NCBI RefSeq assembly: GCF_011047135.1
Contig: NZ_CP049255.1
Location: forward strand, 2,852,001-2,916,000
Source: Microbacterium endophyticum
Lineage (GTDB): Bacteria > Actinomycetota > Actinomycetes > Actinomycetales > Microbacteriaceae
Direction of reading: 5' to 3'
DNA: 64,000 nucleotides
The first letter of the stretch is position 1; each line of letters begins with the position of its first letter. Position numbers and translations under genes: made by a program. The notes under the pieces were generated by a model. The model did not search any database, had not been told where the DNA came from, and was given only the letters and a program-made list of their open reading frames with translations. This document shows, in pieces, positions 11,304 to 21,212 of this stretch.

Positions 11304-12475
11304 GAGAGGACCTCGATCCGGCTCAGCCACTTGGTCTGTAGGACCCCGGGTCGGCCCGGAGCGATCATTCGTATTGGGAAGCCGTGGTCAAGGTCGAGCG
11401 CCTCGTCGCCGAGAAAGAGCGCGGCAACTGTCGATGGATCCGCAACATACGCGGCTTGCATTTTCGTCGAAGCGAATGCGCCGCGAACCTGCAGGCTCTT
11501 GAGCTGCACGTCCACATCGCGCTCGTCGACGAGCCGGAGAAGATCTCGCAGGCGCACCCCACGCCATGTTGCTTCTTGGCTCCACCCTTCAACGCAAGCG
11601 ATAGGTAACTCAACTGTCGTCTGCGGCAGTTCGAGCAGATCGTCTCGGCTCAGTTCAATGCTCTTAGACGTGCCTACTACGCTCAACCGCCAGCCGGGGT
11701 CGCGGGCGGTGTCGACGACGCCTGCTTCAGCTGCCGTGCGGTTCACGGGGAGGTTCTGTGGCCCCACATAGGGGCGGCGTGGCGCCAGAAAGGCGATCGA
11801 TCTGAGCGGCGTGACAGTCTGCCCCGCAGTCGTCGCGACGATCAGTCCGGCCGCGGCGCCGACGGCGATGAGGGCGCCGCGGCGCGAGACGCGTTCTTCG
11901 GCTGACTCGGATGTCACGGCTGGGGCGGTGCGTCGCCAGTACGTCATGATCAGCGGCAGCTTGACAGCGACGTGCAGCAAAATGCTGCCGATGAGTAGCC
12001 AAGCCAGCGCAAAGTGAACCGGGCGAAACGAGAACGGAAAGACATACCATTGCGCGATATTCATGACACCGAGGGCAACTTCGAGCAGCGCCGAAGAAAC
12101 GAGTAGCGCCACGGATATGCGTTCGAAGAGCGAGAGCAATCCGGTGATCGGCGGCCACGAGAAGAGCCGCGGAAAGACAGACCACAGCTTTCCGAGCAAT
12201 ACCGGAACCAGCGCGAGTCCTGCCAGTACATGGGCGCCTTGAGTGAACCTGTAAAGCTGCGCAGGCTGAGGTGAAAGCGGAAACCAGCTCGGTGGATTTT
12301 GCAGCACGTGGCTATATAGGCCGGTCGCGAAACACACCAGCATGAGGATGCCGAGGGCACGACCCAATACGACAGTTGTGCGGGTGCGTCGCCCCGGGGT
12401 GCTTACTCGGTGTCCGGCTGCCCGCACGAGGGCTTCGACGCGGTGCGAGAGCCTGTCGGTCACACTTTGGTGCAT
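11300..12475 (-). CDS. membrane-anchored sulfite-oxidase-like molybdopterin protein
   Basis: This 391-residue protein has an N-terminal half with four or five hydrophobic helices and histidines, resembling a cytochrome b561/YedZ-type module. The C-terminal half is a SUOX-type molybdopterin-binding domain. The molybdenum-ligating cysteine is expected in ELPIACVEGWSQEATWRGV. Family members oxidise sulfite or reduce oxidised methionine in envelope proteins; the substrate here is unknown. The start at ATG 12475 keeps the gene clear of the divergent gene at 12554. Confidence 0.82.
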   Translation of the reverse strand: MHQSVTDRLSHRVEALVRAAGHRVSTPGRRTRTTVVLGRALGILMLVCFATGLYSHVLQNPPSWFPLSPQPAQLYRFTQGAHVLAGLALVPVLLGKLWSVFPRLFSWPPITGLLSLFERISVALLVSSALLEVALGVMNIAQWYVFPFSFRPVHFALAWLLIGSILLHVAVKLPLIMTYWRRTAPAVTSESAEERVSRRGALIAVGAAAGLIVATTAGQTVTPLRSIAFLAPRRPYVGPQNLPVNRTAAEAGVVDTARDPGWRLSVVGTSKSIELSRDDLLELPQTTVELPIACVEGWSQEATWRGVRLRDLLRLVDERDVDVQLKSLQVRGAFASTKMQAAYVADPSTVAALFLGDEALDLDHGFPIRMIAPGRPGVLQTKWLSRIEVLS

Positions 12476-12553
12476 AACAACAGCAAACACCGTGTTCGCG
12501 CCGAGTGGAACGCTTGCAGCCGGATTTGGCGAATCGGCCTTTAGGCTCGACTC

Positions 12554-13912
12554 ATGCCGACGCACCCGCCTGCGGTCCGTGAAAGTATCCGCGGTCACCG
12601 AGCCGCCTGGATCGGCCTGCTCCTTGCGCTGATTCTGATCGCCGCGGCAGTGGCGATTCCCCTCGTCACGGGGTGGGACGTAGCTACGCGGGCGTCACGT
12701 TCGGAAGACCCAAACGCGCTTGCACCGCTCCACGGCTTATGGCAACCACACCTCGGTGTCGCCACAGCCGTCGCGATTATTGTGGCGGTACTTGCATGGC
12801 GTTATGCACCGAGACTTTCGAAGGATCTTTCGTGGCGAGCGTTGCTTGCCGGCGCGTTTCTCGGGTCGCTCGTTTGGATGCTCTCGCTCGCGCTCGTCGA
12901 TGGGCCCAGCGGAATCTCACGAGTTCTCGGTAATCCCTATGAATACCTCGAAACTGCGCGAGGGGTCACTGACGTCGGCGCATTGCTGCAGGAGTACATT
13001 TCACGCATTCCTCTCGACGCGCAAGACAACTGGGTGACACACGTTGCAGGTCACCCGCCCGCGATGCTCTTGTTTTTCGTGGGGCTTGTGCGCATCGGAC
13101 TTGGTTCTGATTTCGTTGCGGGCCTCGTCGTTATCGTGATCGCAGCATCATTGGCTCCTGCTGTTCTCGTGACGCTTCGGGCACTAGACATTGAAGTCAT
13201 TGCGCGTCGCGCGGCTCCCTTTCTAGTGTTCACTCCTGCTGCTGTCTTCCTCGCGGTATCTGCCGACGCCGTGATCGCAGTCGTCGGCGCATGGGGAGTC
13301 GCCGCCCTCGCGCTCGCCAGCACCGCACGATCGCGACGAGTCTGCATCATCTGGGCACTCGTTGCTGGTCTACTGCTCGGGCTGCTGGTGGAGATGTCGT
13401 ACGGGATGCCGCTATTCGGTGTGCTTGCAATCGCAGTTTTGGTTGCGGGCAAAAGGTGGCTGGCGCTTCCGATTGCGGCAGCAGCAGCGCTAGCCGTCGT
13501 CCTGGTCTTTTCGGCGGCGGGATTTTCGCTCTGGGAGGCATTCGCCGTGATCCGCGAGCGTTACTGGGATGGGATCGCCCGTCGCCGGCCCTTCGGCTAT
13601 TGGGTCTGGGGTAATCTCGCCGCTCTCGCTATTAGCGCCGGACCTTTCGTGGCTTCGGGGCTCGCCGTCATGAGTGCAAAAGTCCGAAAGGTGAGTGTGC
13701 CCGCGCTCTTGGTGGGCGCTGGAGTGCTCATGATCGTGCTTGCGGATCTTTCGGGCATGAGCAAAGCCGAAGTTGAGCGTATCTGGCTTCCCTTCATTCC
13801 GTGGCTCACGATCTCATTGGCATATCTGTCGCCACGATGGCGGTCCGCCGCGCTCGCGGGGCAGCTCGTTTGGGCGCTTGTTGTGCAGCACCTGTTCTAC
13901 ACAGTGTGGTGA
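12554..13912 (+). CDS. polytopic membrane protein, possibly a GT-C type transferase
   Basis: This 452-residue protein has around eleven hydrophobic segments. The loop after helix 3-4 contains YISRIPLDAQDNWVTHVAGHPPAMLLFF, a layout reminiscent of integral-membrane mannosyl/arabinosyl transferases. No decisive motif is seen, so the function is open. The gene is divergent from the sulfite-oxidase-like gene. A -10-like TAGGCT lies about 6 bases before the ATG, consistent with a leaderless message. Confidence 0.7.
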   Translation: MPTHPPAVRESIRGHRAAWIGLLLALILIAAAVAIPLVTGWDVATRASRSEDPNALAPLHGLWQPHLGVATAVAIIVAVLAWRYAPRLSKDLSWRALLAGAFLGSLVWMLSLALVDGPSGISRVLGNPYEYLETARGVTDVGALLQEYISRIPLDAQDNWVTHVAGHPPAMLLFFVGLVRIGLGSDFVAGLVVIVIAASLAPAVLVTLRALDIEVIARRAAPFLVFTPAAVFLAVSADAVIAVVGAWGVAALALASTARSRRVCIIWALVAGLLLGLLVEMSYGMPLFGVLAIAVLVAGKRWLALPIAAAAALAVVLVFSAAGFSLWEAFAVIRERYWDGIARRRPFGYWVWGNLAALAISAGPFVASGLAVMSAKVRKVSVPALLVGAGVLMIVLADLSGMSKAEVERIWLPFIPWLTISLAYLSPRWRSAALAGQLVWALVVQHLFYTVW

Positions 13913-13960
13913 CCGGCTCCGCCTCGCGCTGAGACGGCGTTCACGAGAGATAATTGAGAG

Positions 13961-14689
13961 ATGCCTACCTATCGCGACGAAGCTGTTGTGCTGCGCACGC
14001 ACAAGCTCGGCGAGGCCGATCGCATCGTGACGATGCTGAGCCGGAGGCACGGCAAAATTCGCGCCGTAGCCAAGGGCGTTCGACGCACATCATCGAAGTT
14101 CGGTTCGCGGCTAGAGCCCTTCATGGTCGCCGACGTTCAGCTATACATAGGTCGTTCTCTCGATGTGATTCAGCAGGCAGAGTCGCTCGGGTCTTACGGG
14201 AGTGAGATCGTTGCTCACTACGACAGATATACCGCCGCAAGCGCGATGGTCGAGACGGCCGACCGTCTGGGTGACGCTGAGGCAACGACATCCCACTACC
14301 TCCTTCTTGTCGGTGGGCTTCGCGCGCTGTCTCGCGGGGCACATGCGTCACGAAACATCCTGGATTCGTATCTTCTTCGAGCGCTCGCCCTCTCAGGGTG
14401 GGCGCCAGCGCTCGAAGAGTGTGCTCGCTGTGCTCGGCCGGGCCCACACGACATTTTCGTCGCACAAATGGGCGGTGCAGTGTGCGCGTCCTGCGCACCC
14501 GTCGGTGCGCCGCGTCTCTCAGGCGCGACTGCGACGCATCTTCGGGCGCTCATGACGGGGGAGTGGGAGATCATCGACGCAGCAGAGAATTCCGCTTCTT
14601 CGTCGGCGTCAGGATTGATTGCGGCGTACACGCAGTACCACTTGGAGCGCGGCATCCGCTCTCTCAGCCATATGGAGACGAATCGATGA
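13961..14689 (+). CDS. recO: DNA repair protein RecO
   Basis: This 242-residue RecO loads RecA onto SSB-coated DNA in the RecFOR pathway. An N-terminal OB-fold begins [21 protein letters not shown]. The C-terminal helical domain has the four-cysteine zinc finger CARCARPG ... [10 protein letters not shown]. Its stop overlaps the uppS start (ATGA), the usual actinobacterial recO-uppS coupling. Confidence 0.95.
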   Translation: MPTYRDEAVVLRTHKLGEADRIVTMLSRRHGKIRAVAKGVRRTSSKFGSRLEPFMVADVQLYIGRSLDVIQQAESLGSYGSEIVAHYDRYTAASAMVETADRLGDAEATTSHYLLLVGGLRALSRGAHASRNILDSYLLRALALSGWAPALEECARCARPGPHDIFVAQMGGAVCASCAPVGAPRLSGATATHLRALMTGEWEIIDAAENSASSSASGLIAAYTQYHLERGIRSLSHMETNR

Positions 14690-15489
14690 CGCCAAAGCCC
14701 TATACGCACCGCGACGCTGTCGAGTACCGTGCACTGGACTGGACCGGCGTATACCCGCCAGAGTTTCCTCGTGGTGCTGTACCTCATCACGTCGCAATCG
14801 TGATGGACGGGAACGGGCGATGGGCTAATCGTCAAGGACTCACTCGTGTGGAGGGCCACAAGGCCGGTGAGGCTGCGCTGCTCGACGTTGTCGCGGGGGC
14901 TATTCAAGCCGGCGTAAAGCATCTGTCTGTCTACGCCTTCTCTACGGAGAACTGGTCTCGGTCACCCGATGAAGTGCGTTTTCTCATGGGGTTCAACCGT
15001 GATGTGCTGCACCGACGACGTGATCAGCTCAACGAATGGGGCGTGCGCGTGCGCTGGGCGGGCCGCAAACCTCGCCTCTGGGGATCCGTTGTGAAAGAAC
15101 TTCAGTACGCCGAAGAACTCACCCGGAACAATGACACACTCACGCTCACGATGTGTGTGAACTACGGCGGTCGAGTCGAGATCATCGACGCGATGCGCTC
15201 GATTGTTGATGACGTTGCCGCGGGCAAACTTCGCCCCCGTGCTGTCAGCGAAAAGCTGCTTCGTCAGCACCTGTATCTTCCTGATATGCCCGACGTCGAT
15301 CTGTTCTTGCGGTCGAGCGGTGAACAGCGCACCTCTAACTTCCTGTTATGGCAATCGGCATACGCGGAGTTTGTTTTTCTCGACACACTGTGGCCCGATT
15401 TTTCGCGAACTGACCTTTGGGAAGGCATCGCTCGCTACCTCGATCGTGATCGTCGTTTCGGCGGCGCCAAAGACACACCGACGGCGTGA
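14686..15489 (+). CDS. uppS: polyprenyl diphosphate synthase (cis-prenyltransferase, UppS)
   Basis: This 267-residue enzyme makes the long-chain cis-polyprenyl diphosphate used as lipid carrier for cell-wall glycans. Motifs are [17 protein letters not shown], with the catalytic Asp, and [20 protein letters not shown]. The start at ATG 14686 overlaps the recO stop. The motif reads [10 protein letters not shown] rather than the more common RTSGEQRLSN, a mild variation. Confidence 0.95.
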   Translation: MTPKPYTHRDAVEYRALDWTGVYPPEFPRGAVPHHVAIVMDGNGRWANRQGLTRVEGHKAGEAALLDVVAGAIQAGVKHLSVYAFSTENWSRSPDEVRFLMGFNRDVLHRRRDQLNEWGVRVRWAGRKPRLWGSVVKELQYAEELTRNNDTLTLTMCVNYGGRVEIIDAMRSIVDDVAAGKLRPRAVSEKLLRQHLYLPDMPDVDLFLRSSGEQRTSNFLLWQSAYAEFVFLDTLWPDFSRTDLWEGIARYLDRDRRFGGAKDTPTA

Positions 15490-15525
15490 GGGAATAGCTC
15501 GGGCGAGTCGCCGGTTTCTTCTTGC

Positions 15526-16203
15526 ATGACGGATGCCATCAAGATCGACGTGTGGAGCGACATCGCCTGCCCGTGGTGCTATATCGGTAAAAAGAATCTC
15601 GAAAAGGGTCTGGCCGAAGTCGCCAGCGACGAGGACGCGCCGCTCGTGGAGGTCACTTACCATTCCTACGAACTTTCACCGGATACCCCAGTCGATTTCG
15701 AAGGCGATGAAGGCGATTACCTTGTGCAGCACAAGGGAATTTCGCGCGAGCAGGCGCTTGAGATGGCAGATCGCGTTACTGACGTGGCGCGCGAAGCCGG
15801 GCTCGACTACCACTTCGACATCCTGAAGCACACGAACACTGTCAAGGCCCATGAACTCGTTCACTTTGCGAAGGAAATGGGCATGCAGGACGCGATGAAA
15901 GAACGCCTGCTCTCAGCGCACTTCGTGGAGGGGCGCCACGTCGGTCGTGTTGATGATCTCGTCGAACTCGCTGTTGAAGTCGGTCTCGACGCCGATGCGA
16001 CGCGTGACGCTCTCGTTTCCGAGAAATATGTCGAAGCAGTTCGCGCCGATGAAGATCAAGCCCGTGCCTACGGCATAAATGGCGTGCCGTTTTTTGTGAT
16101 CGACGGAAAATACGGCATTAGTGGAGCGCAACCACCGGCCGCGTTCTCGCAAATCGCTCGTCAGGTGTGGGCCGAGCACAAAGAAGAGGCTGCCGCCGTC
16201 TAG
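15526..16203 (+). CDS. DsbA family oxidoreductase (FrnE-like)
   Basis: This 225-residue thioredoxin-fold protein has the CPWC active site in WSDIACPWCYIGK near the N-terminus and a cis-proline loop at GVPFFVIDGK. It has no signal peptide, so it acts in the cytoplasm, like FrnE-type disulfide oxidoreductases linked to oxidative stress. It is encoded separately after uppS and converges with a glutathione-peroxidase-like gene. Confidence 0.9.
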   Translation: MTDAIKIDVWSDIACPWCYIGKKNLEKGLAEVASDEDAPLVEVTYHSYELSPDTPVDFEGDEGDYLVQHKGISREQALEMADRVTDVAREAGLDYHFDILKHTNTVKAHELVHFAKEMGMQDAMKERLLSAHFVEGRHVGRVDDLVELAVEVGLDADATRDALVSEKYVEAVRADEDQARAYGINGVPFFVIDGKYGISGAQPPAAFSQIARQVWAEHKEEAAAV

Positions 16204-16222
16204 CCGGTGTCGTGGCCCGACG

Positions 16223-16723
16223 CTACTGCGGCAGGTTGCTCTCGATAACCGAGACGATAGCCGGGTCGTCGGGCTTCGTCTGCGGGCGGAAGCGATGAAC
16301 AGATCCCGAGGGCGTAAGGACGAACTTTTCGAAGTTCCACATGATGGGGCCCCGGCGGCCCTCTTCGTCCTTCGCTTTTTTCAGCGCCTTGTAAACTGGC
16401 GCAGCTCCGGCCCCATTGACCTTGACCTTGTCGAGGATGGGGAACGTGACTCCCCAGGTCATCGAACAGTATTCCTGGATCTCTTCGTTCGTTCCCGGTT
16501 CTTGACCCATGAACTGATTGCAGGGAAAACCGAGGACAGTGAAGCCGCGGTCCTCATAGGTGCGCTGGAGTTCTTCCAACTGTTCGTACTGAGGTGCCAG
16601 ACCGCATTTGGAGGCGACGTTTACGACGAGCACGACCTTGTCGCTGAAGTCGGCCAAACGCGCGGATGACCCGTCGGAAGTGAGGAAATCTATGTCACGC
16701 CATGAAGTCGTCGTCTCGCTCAT
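16223..16723 (-). CDS. glutathione peroxidase family protein
   Basis: This 166-residue thiol peroxidase has NVASKCGLAPQYEQLEEL with the peroxidatic cysteine, then GFPCNQFMGQEPG with the probable resolving cysteine, and WNFEKF with the catalytic Trp/Asn. Bacterial members of this type usually use thioredoxin rather than glutathione. The start at ATG 16723 gives the normal N-terminus; earlier in-frame starts would run into the divergent dusB promoter. Confidence 0.9.
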   Translation of the reverse strand: MSETTTSWRDIDFLTSDGSSARLADFSDKVVLVVNVASKCGLAPQYEQLEELQRTYEDRGFTVLGFPCNQFMGQEPGTNEEIQEYCSMTWGVTFPILDKVKVNGAGAAPVYKALKKAKDEEGRRGPIMWNFEKFVLTPSGSVHRFRPQTKPDDPAIVSVIESNLPQ

Positions 16724-16780
16724 GTTCACAGCGTATGCCAGCGCCACCATGTGCGGGCTGACGTGAGAGACAATAGTGAG

Positions 16781-17935
16781 GTGACTTCTGCCCTTACCGC
16801 CGCTCCGGTTCTTCGAATCGGACCACACGCGCTCGATGTGCCCGTGGTTCTTGCTCCGATGGCTGGCATCACAAATACGGCGTTCCGCCGGTTATGCCGT
16901 GAGTACGGGGCCGGGCTCTACGTCAGCGAAATGATTACCTCGCGCGCGCTCGTCGAGCGCAACGAGACAACGATGAGACTCATTACGCACCATGAGTCGG
17001 AGACACCTCGTTCGATTCAGCTCTATGGTGTCGATCCTCAAACGATGACCGAGGCGGTGCGCATCCTCGTGGCAGAAGATCGCGCGGATCACATCGACTT
17101 GAATTTCGGATGCCCCGTGCCGAAGGTGACGCGAAAGGGCGGCGGGTCTGCGCTGCCCTGGAAGCTCGATCTTTTTCGTGACATCGTCGGTGGTGCGGTG
17201 CGCGCGGCCGGTGACGTGCCGCTGACTGTCAAAATGCGTAAAGGCATCGATGATGAACACCTCACGTACCTCGACGCCGGACGCATCGCGGAGGGCGAAG
17301 GGGTAGCCGCGGTCGCTTTACACGCACGTACTGCAGCTGAGTTCTATTCCGGCACCGCAGATTGGTCGGCGATCGCCAGGCTGAAAGAGACAGTGACGTC
17401 GGTGCCGGTTTTGGGAAACGGCGATATTTGGTCGGCCGAAGATGCCGTCCGCATGATGGCGGAAACCGGCTGCGACGGTGTTGTGGTCGGCCGGGGGTGC
17501 CTTGGGCGTCCGTGGCTGTTTGGAGACCTCGCCGCAGCATTCGGCGCTGACGTCGCGCCCGTCGATGCCACGTTGGGCTTCGTGATTAATGCGTTCCGTC
17601 GTCACGCTGAGTTACTCGTGGAATTTTTTGAGGATGAAGGTCGCGGTTGCCGTGACATCCGGAAACACGTCGCCTGGTATTTCAAGGGATATCCGGTGGG
17701 CGGCGAGACCCGCGCGCAGCTCGCGACGGGGAGTTCTCTGGCCGAGTTCGATGACATTCTGGCAGCCCTCGACGTGGATGCTCCTTACCCGGGAGCTGGG
17801 GCCGAGGGCCAGCGTGGGCGCGCGGGTACGCCGAAGCGCCCTGCTCTGCCCGAGGGCTGGTTGGACTCCAGGGAAGTGTCCCACGAGGCATCCCGGATGA
17901 TTGCAGATGCAGAAGTGGAAAACAGTGGCGGTTGA
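16781..17935 (+). CDS. dusB: tRNA-dihydrouridine synthase
   Basis: This flavin-dependent enzyme reduces uridines in tRNA. The 384-residue protein has a TIM barrel with the FMN-binding start VVLAPMAGITNTAFRRLC, the catalytic cysteine in NFGCPVPKVTRKGGGSAL, and a phosphate loop in GRGCLGRPWLF. The GTG start at 16781 is preferred; an ATG at 16751 would add ten unsupported residues. Its 3' end overlaps the likely start of dgt. Confidence 0.92.
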   Translation: MTSALTAAPVLRIGPHALDVPVVLAPMAGITNTAFRRLCREYGAGLYVSEMITSRALVERNETTMRLITHHESETPRSIQLYGVDPQTMTEAVRILVAEDRADHIDLNFGCPVPKVTRKGGGSALPWKLDLFRDIVGGAVRAAGDVPLTVKMRKGIDDEHLTYLDAGRIAEGEGVAAVALHARTAAEFYSGTADWSAIARLKETVTSVPVLGNGDIWSAEDAVRMMAETGCDGVVVGRGCLGRPWLFGDLAAAFGADVAPVDATLGFVINAFRRHAELLVEFFEDEGRGCRDIRKHVAWYFKGYPVGGETRAQLATGSSLAEFDDILAALDVDAPYPGAGAEGQRGRAGTPKRPALPEGWLDSREVSHEASRMIADAEVENSGG

Positions 17936-19292
17936 ATCGACAGTCTCCGGCGTGTCAACTGGGCGTCCGAGCGGCTACTCAGATGACGATGCCGCGCGCT
18001 TTTTCTCAGAGGAGCACCGCTCGCAGCGCGATGATTTCGCGCGTGACCGTGCACGTGTCCTTCATTCAGCTGCGCTTCGGCGTTTGGCTGCAAAAACTCA
18101 GGTGCTGAGTCCGGCAAGCCCCGCGGATTTCGCTCGCAATCGTCTCACTCATTCGCTTGAGGTCGCGCAGGTGGGGCGCGAACTCGCCACTGCGTTACAG
18201 CTCTCGCCGGACGTCGTCGACACAGCATGCCTCAGCCATGACCTCGGCCACCCTCCGTTCGGGCATAACGGCGAGCGTGCACTCAACGAGTGGGCTGAAG
18301 ATATCGGCGGCTTCGAAGGAAACGCTCAATCGCTGCGAATTCTCTCTCGCCTCGAGCCCAAAGTCGTCGCCGAAGGACGCAGCTTCGGGTTGAACCTCAC
18401 ACGAGCAAGTTTGGATGCCACGAGCAAATATCCGTGGACGAGCGCGAATCCGCTCCCCGATCCGGGTGGGCGGCTGAAATTCGGCGTCTATCCTGACGAC
18501 GAAGATGTCTTCCACTGGCTCCGAGAAGGTGCTCCAGGGCGGGTGCGCTGCATCGAAGCAGAGGTTATGGATCTCTCCGACGACATTGCTTACTCAGTGC
18601 ACGATTTCGAAGACGCTGTTGTGAACGGTTATCTCGATCCGCGACGCCTCTCGGATGTGCGGGAACATTCCGCGCTGCTGAGCGCGATCCAATCGTGGGT
18701 CGGTTACGACTTCACTCGAGACGAACTCGCGGATGCGCTCTATCGCTTGTTGCGGCTGGAAGAGTGGGTGCAGGATTTCGACGGTTCTCGGGCTTCGCTC
18801 GCGCGACTGAAGAACCTCACGTCTGACCTGATTGGGCGGTTCGCCCGCGCAGCGACGGCGGCCACGCGCGATTCATACGACTCACCGACTCTCACCCGCT
18901 ATCACGGCCACGTCGTTGTGCCCCGCGTGATCGAGGCAGAAATGGCGGTTTTGAAGGGCACCATAGGTGCTTTTGTCGTGACGATCGAGGGACGAAAGAG
19001 TCTCTACAAAGAGCAGCGGCACGTACTCAAACGTCTCGCGACCGCGCTTTGGGAGAAACCTGAGCATCTCGACGCAATCCATGCGGAGGACTTCGCGACG
19101 GCGACATCGGATGCGTCACGCAAGCGCGTCGTTGTGGACCAGGTTGCGACACTGACCGATCGCTTTGCGATCTCCTGGCACGGCAGGCTGGTGTCAGAGC
19201 TCGATCTTGCGGCGCTCGGAATGTGGGTCCCCGATATCCGCCCGATGGTGCGATCGTCGTATGCGCTACCTGAGCCTCTTGAAGGACTCTGA
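17925..19292 (+). CDS. dgt: deoxyguanosinetriphosphate triphosphohydrolase
   Basis: This HD-domain dNTPase releases tripolyphosphate from dGTP and other dNTPs and so affects replication and phage growth. The HD motif is in LSHDLGHPPFGHNGERALNEW, preceded by RNRLTHSLEVAQVGREL. The protein is about 455 residues. The start is not certain: GTG 17925 and ATG 17901 are both inside the end of dusB. The stop overlaps the dnaG start, a conserved dusB-dgt-dnaG order in actinobacteria. Confidence 0.92.
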   Translation: MAVESTVSGVSTGRPSGYSDDDAARFFSEEHRSQRDDFARDRARVLHSAALRRLAAKTQVLSPASPADFARNRLTHSLEVAQVGRELATALQLSPDVVDTACLSHDLGHPPFGHNGERALNEWAEDIGGFEGNAQSLRILSRLEPKVVAEGRSFGLNLTRASLDATSKYPWTSANPLPDPGGRLKFGVYPDDEDVFHWLREGAPGRVRCIEAEVMDLSDDIAYSVHDFEDAVVNGYLDPRRLSDVREHSALLSAIQSWVGYDFTRDELADALYRLLRLEEWVQDFDGSRASLARLKNLTSDLIGRFARAATAATRDSYDSPTLTRYHGHVVVPRVIEAEMAVLKGTIGAFVVTIEGRKSLYKEQRHVLKRLATALWEKPEHLDAIHAEDFATATSDASRKRVVVDQVATLTDRFAISWHGRLVSELDLAALGMWVPDIRPMVRSSYALPEPLEGL

Positions 19293-21178
19293 TGGCAGGC
19301 CGCATCGCGCAGGCGGACATCGAGGAAGTGAAGTCACGCGTCAATATCGCTGACGTCATCGGAGAGCGTGTTGCGCTCAAGTCCGCGGGAGTTGGGTCGC
19401 TCAAAGGTCTGTGCCCATTCCACGATGAACGCAGCCCGAGTTTCCATGTGCGCCCGCAGGTGGGTTTCTACCACTGCTTCGGCTGCGGCGAGTCCGGGGA
19501 CGTCTATACGTTTCTGCGCCAAATGGACCACGTTTCGTTCACCGAGGCCGTGGAAATTCTCGCAGGCCGCGTCGGCTACTCCTTGCATTACGAAGAGGGC
19601 GGTGCGGCTCCCGAAACGTCGGGTCGTTCGCGTTTGTACGCCGCGAACGCGGCGGCCGCTGAGTACTTTCGTGCGCAACTGAGTAGTGGTGAAGCAGCAA
19701 TCGGACGGAAGTTTCTCGGTGAGCGCGGGTTTGATGCCGGTGCGGCGGCCCACTTTGGGGTGGGTTACGCACCAAAAGGGTGGTCACATCTCTTAGATGC
19801 TTTGACCGCAAAAGGCTTCACGAAAGAGGAACTCACGACCGCCGGGCTCGTTTCGCAAGGGCAGCGCGGTATCTACGATCGATTCCGCGGACGTCTCGTG
19901 TGGCCGATTCGCGATCTCACAGGTCAGGTACTGGGCTTCGGCGCGCGTCGTCTTCACGACGACGACAACGGTCCCAAATATCTCAACACACCCGAGACTC
20001 CGATCTACAAGAAGGCTCAGGTTCTCTACGGTCTAGACCTCGCGAAGAGAGATATCTCGCGTTCGCACAGTGTCGTCGTTGTCGAGGGATACACCGACGT
20101 AATGGCCTGTCATCTCGCCGGAATCACCACGGCGATCGCCACATGTGGCACGGCATTCGGCACGGACCACATCACGGTCCTGCGGCGGGTAATGGGTGAC
20201 GACAATTCGTCTGGCGAAGTCGTCTTCACCTTCGACCCCGACGAAGCTGGTCAGAAAGCAGCGCTCAGGGCTTTTGGCGACGAGAAGCGCTTCGCTGCGC
20301 AAACGTACGTGGCGATCGCCCCTGAGGGCCTTGACCCGTGTGATCTGCGGTTGAAGCGCGGTGACGGCGCGGTGCGTAGTTTGATGGACGCGAAAGCCCC
20401 GATGTTCGAGTTCGCAATCGACCGACGTCTAGAGGGATTCGATCTCGCAACGGTCGAGGGACGTGCGGGAGCGCTTGGCGCCGCGGCACCAATCGTCGCG
20501 GATATTCGTGACCCATCGCTCCGACCCGGGTATGTGCGTGTGCTTGCCCGCAGGATCGGGCTTGAGCTCGGCGAAGTGCGCGCCGCCGTAGAGCGTGCTG
20601 CGCGACGGGGGAGTGACGCTGCAAAAAATCCGCGGACGCCGCATGCGCCGCAAGCTACGTCGGGCGCGTCTGATGGAGCAGCGCAACCCGAAGACGTGCC
20701 GGCATTGCGGGTGAGCGTCCGAGACCTGCCGCGCACTGCAGAGACGGCGCTCGAGCGCGACACGCTAATGGGGGCGCTGCAATACGGGCATCGAATGGAC
20801 CCTGACCTCTTTCGGCGAGCGATGGCTGTCGAATTTCGCACTCCGGGACTCGACGCGGTGCGGCAGTCGATTGCTGCGACGACCGATCCGCAACGCGCAG
20901 GGTGGGCGGTCGACGCCGTGTCTCGGGTGCGGGAACCGTACCGCACTCTGGCAGCGGAACTACTCACCTCGGACTTTCCCGCGCGCGACGATGAGCACGC
21001 TGTGGCATCCGCCGACGATCTCGCGCGGCGAGTGCTGATGCGCGCTCTCGACAGCGCGAAATCAGAGCTTGTCCGGCAGATTCAGCGGGTTCCTGCGGAC
21101 TCAGAAGAAGGGCGAGGCGTGCGTATGCGCCTACGTGAAATCGACATCGAACGCGCGCAGGTTCGCGGCGACCAGTAG
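19292..21178 (+). CDS. dnaG: DNA primase
   Basis: This 628-residue bacterial primase makes RNA primers at the replication fork. The N-terminal zinc finger is CPFHDERSPSFHV ... YHCFGCGESGDVYTFL. The TOPRIM domain has VVVVEGYTDVMACHLAG and TFDPDEAGQKAA. The C-terminal DnaB-binding domain is preceded by an alanine- and proline-rich linker (around residues 450-480). Start and previous stop overlap by one base. Confidence 0.95.
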   Translation: MAGRIAQADIEEVKSRVNIADVIGERVALKSAGVGSLKGLCPFHDERSPSFHVRPQVGFYHCFGCGESGDVYTFLRQMDHVSFTEAVEILAGRVGYSLHYEEGGAAPETSGRSRLYAANAAAAEYFRAQLSSGEAAIGRKFLGERGFDAGAAAHFGVGYAPKGWSHLLDALTAKGFTKEELTTAGLVSQGQRGIYDRFRGRLVWPIRDLTGQVLGFGARRLHDDDNGPKYLNTPETPIYKKAQVLYGLDLAKRDISRSHSVVVVEGYTDVMACHLAGITTAIATCGTAFGTDHITVLRRVMGDDNSSGEVVFTFDPDEAGQKAALRAFGDEKRFAAQTYVAIAPEGLDPCDLRLKRGDGAVRSLMDAKAPMFEFAIDRRLEGFDLATVEGRAGALGAAAPIVADIRDPSLRPGYVRVLARRIGLELGEVRAAVERAARRGSDAAKNPRTPHAPQATSGASDGAAQPEDVPALRVSVRDLPRTAETALERDTLMGALQYGHRMDPDLFRRAMAVEFRTPGLDAVRQSIAATTDPQRAGWAVDAVSRVREPYRTLAAELLTSDFPARDDEHAVASADDLARRVLMRALDSAKSELVRQIQRVPADSEEGRGVRMRLREIDIERAQVRGDQ

Positions 21179-21212
21179 CGCCCAACTCCTCTGACAGGGC
21201 AGGATGAACTGT

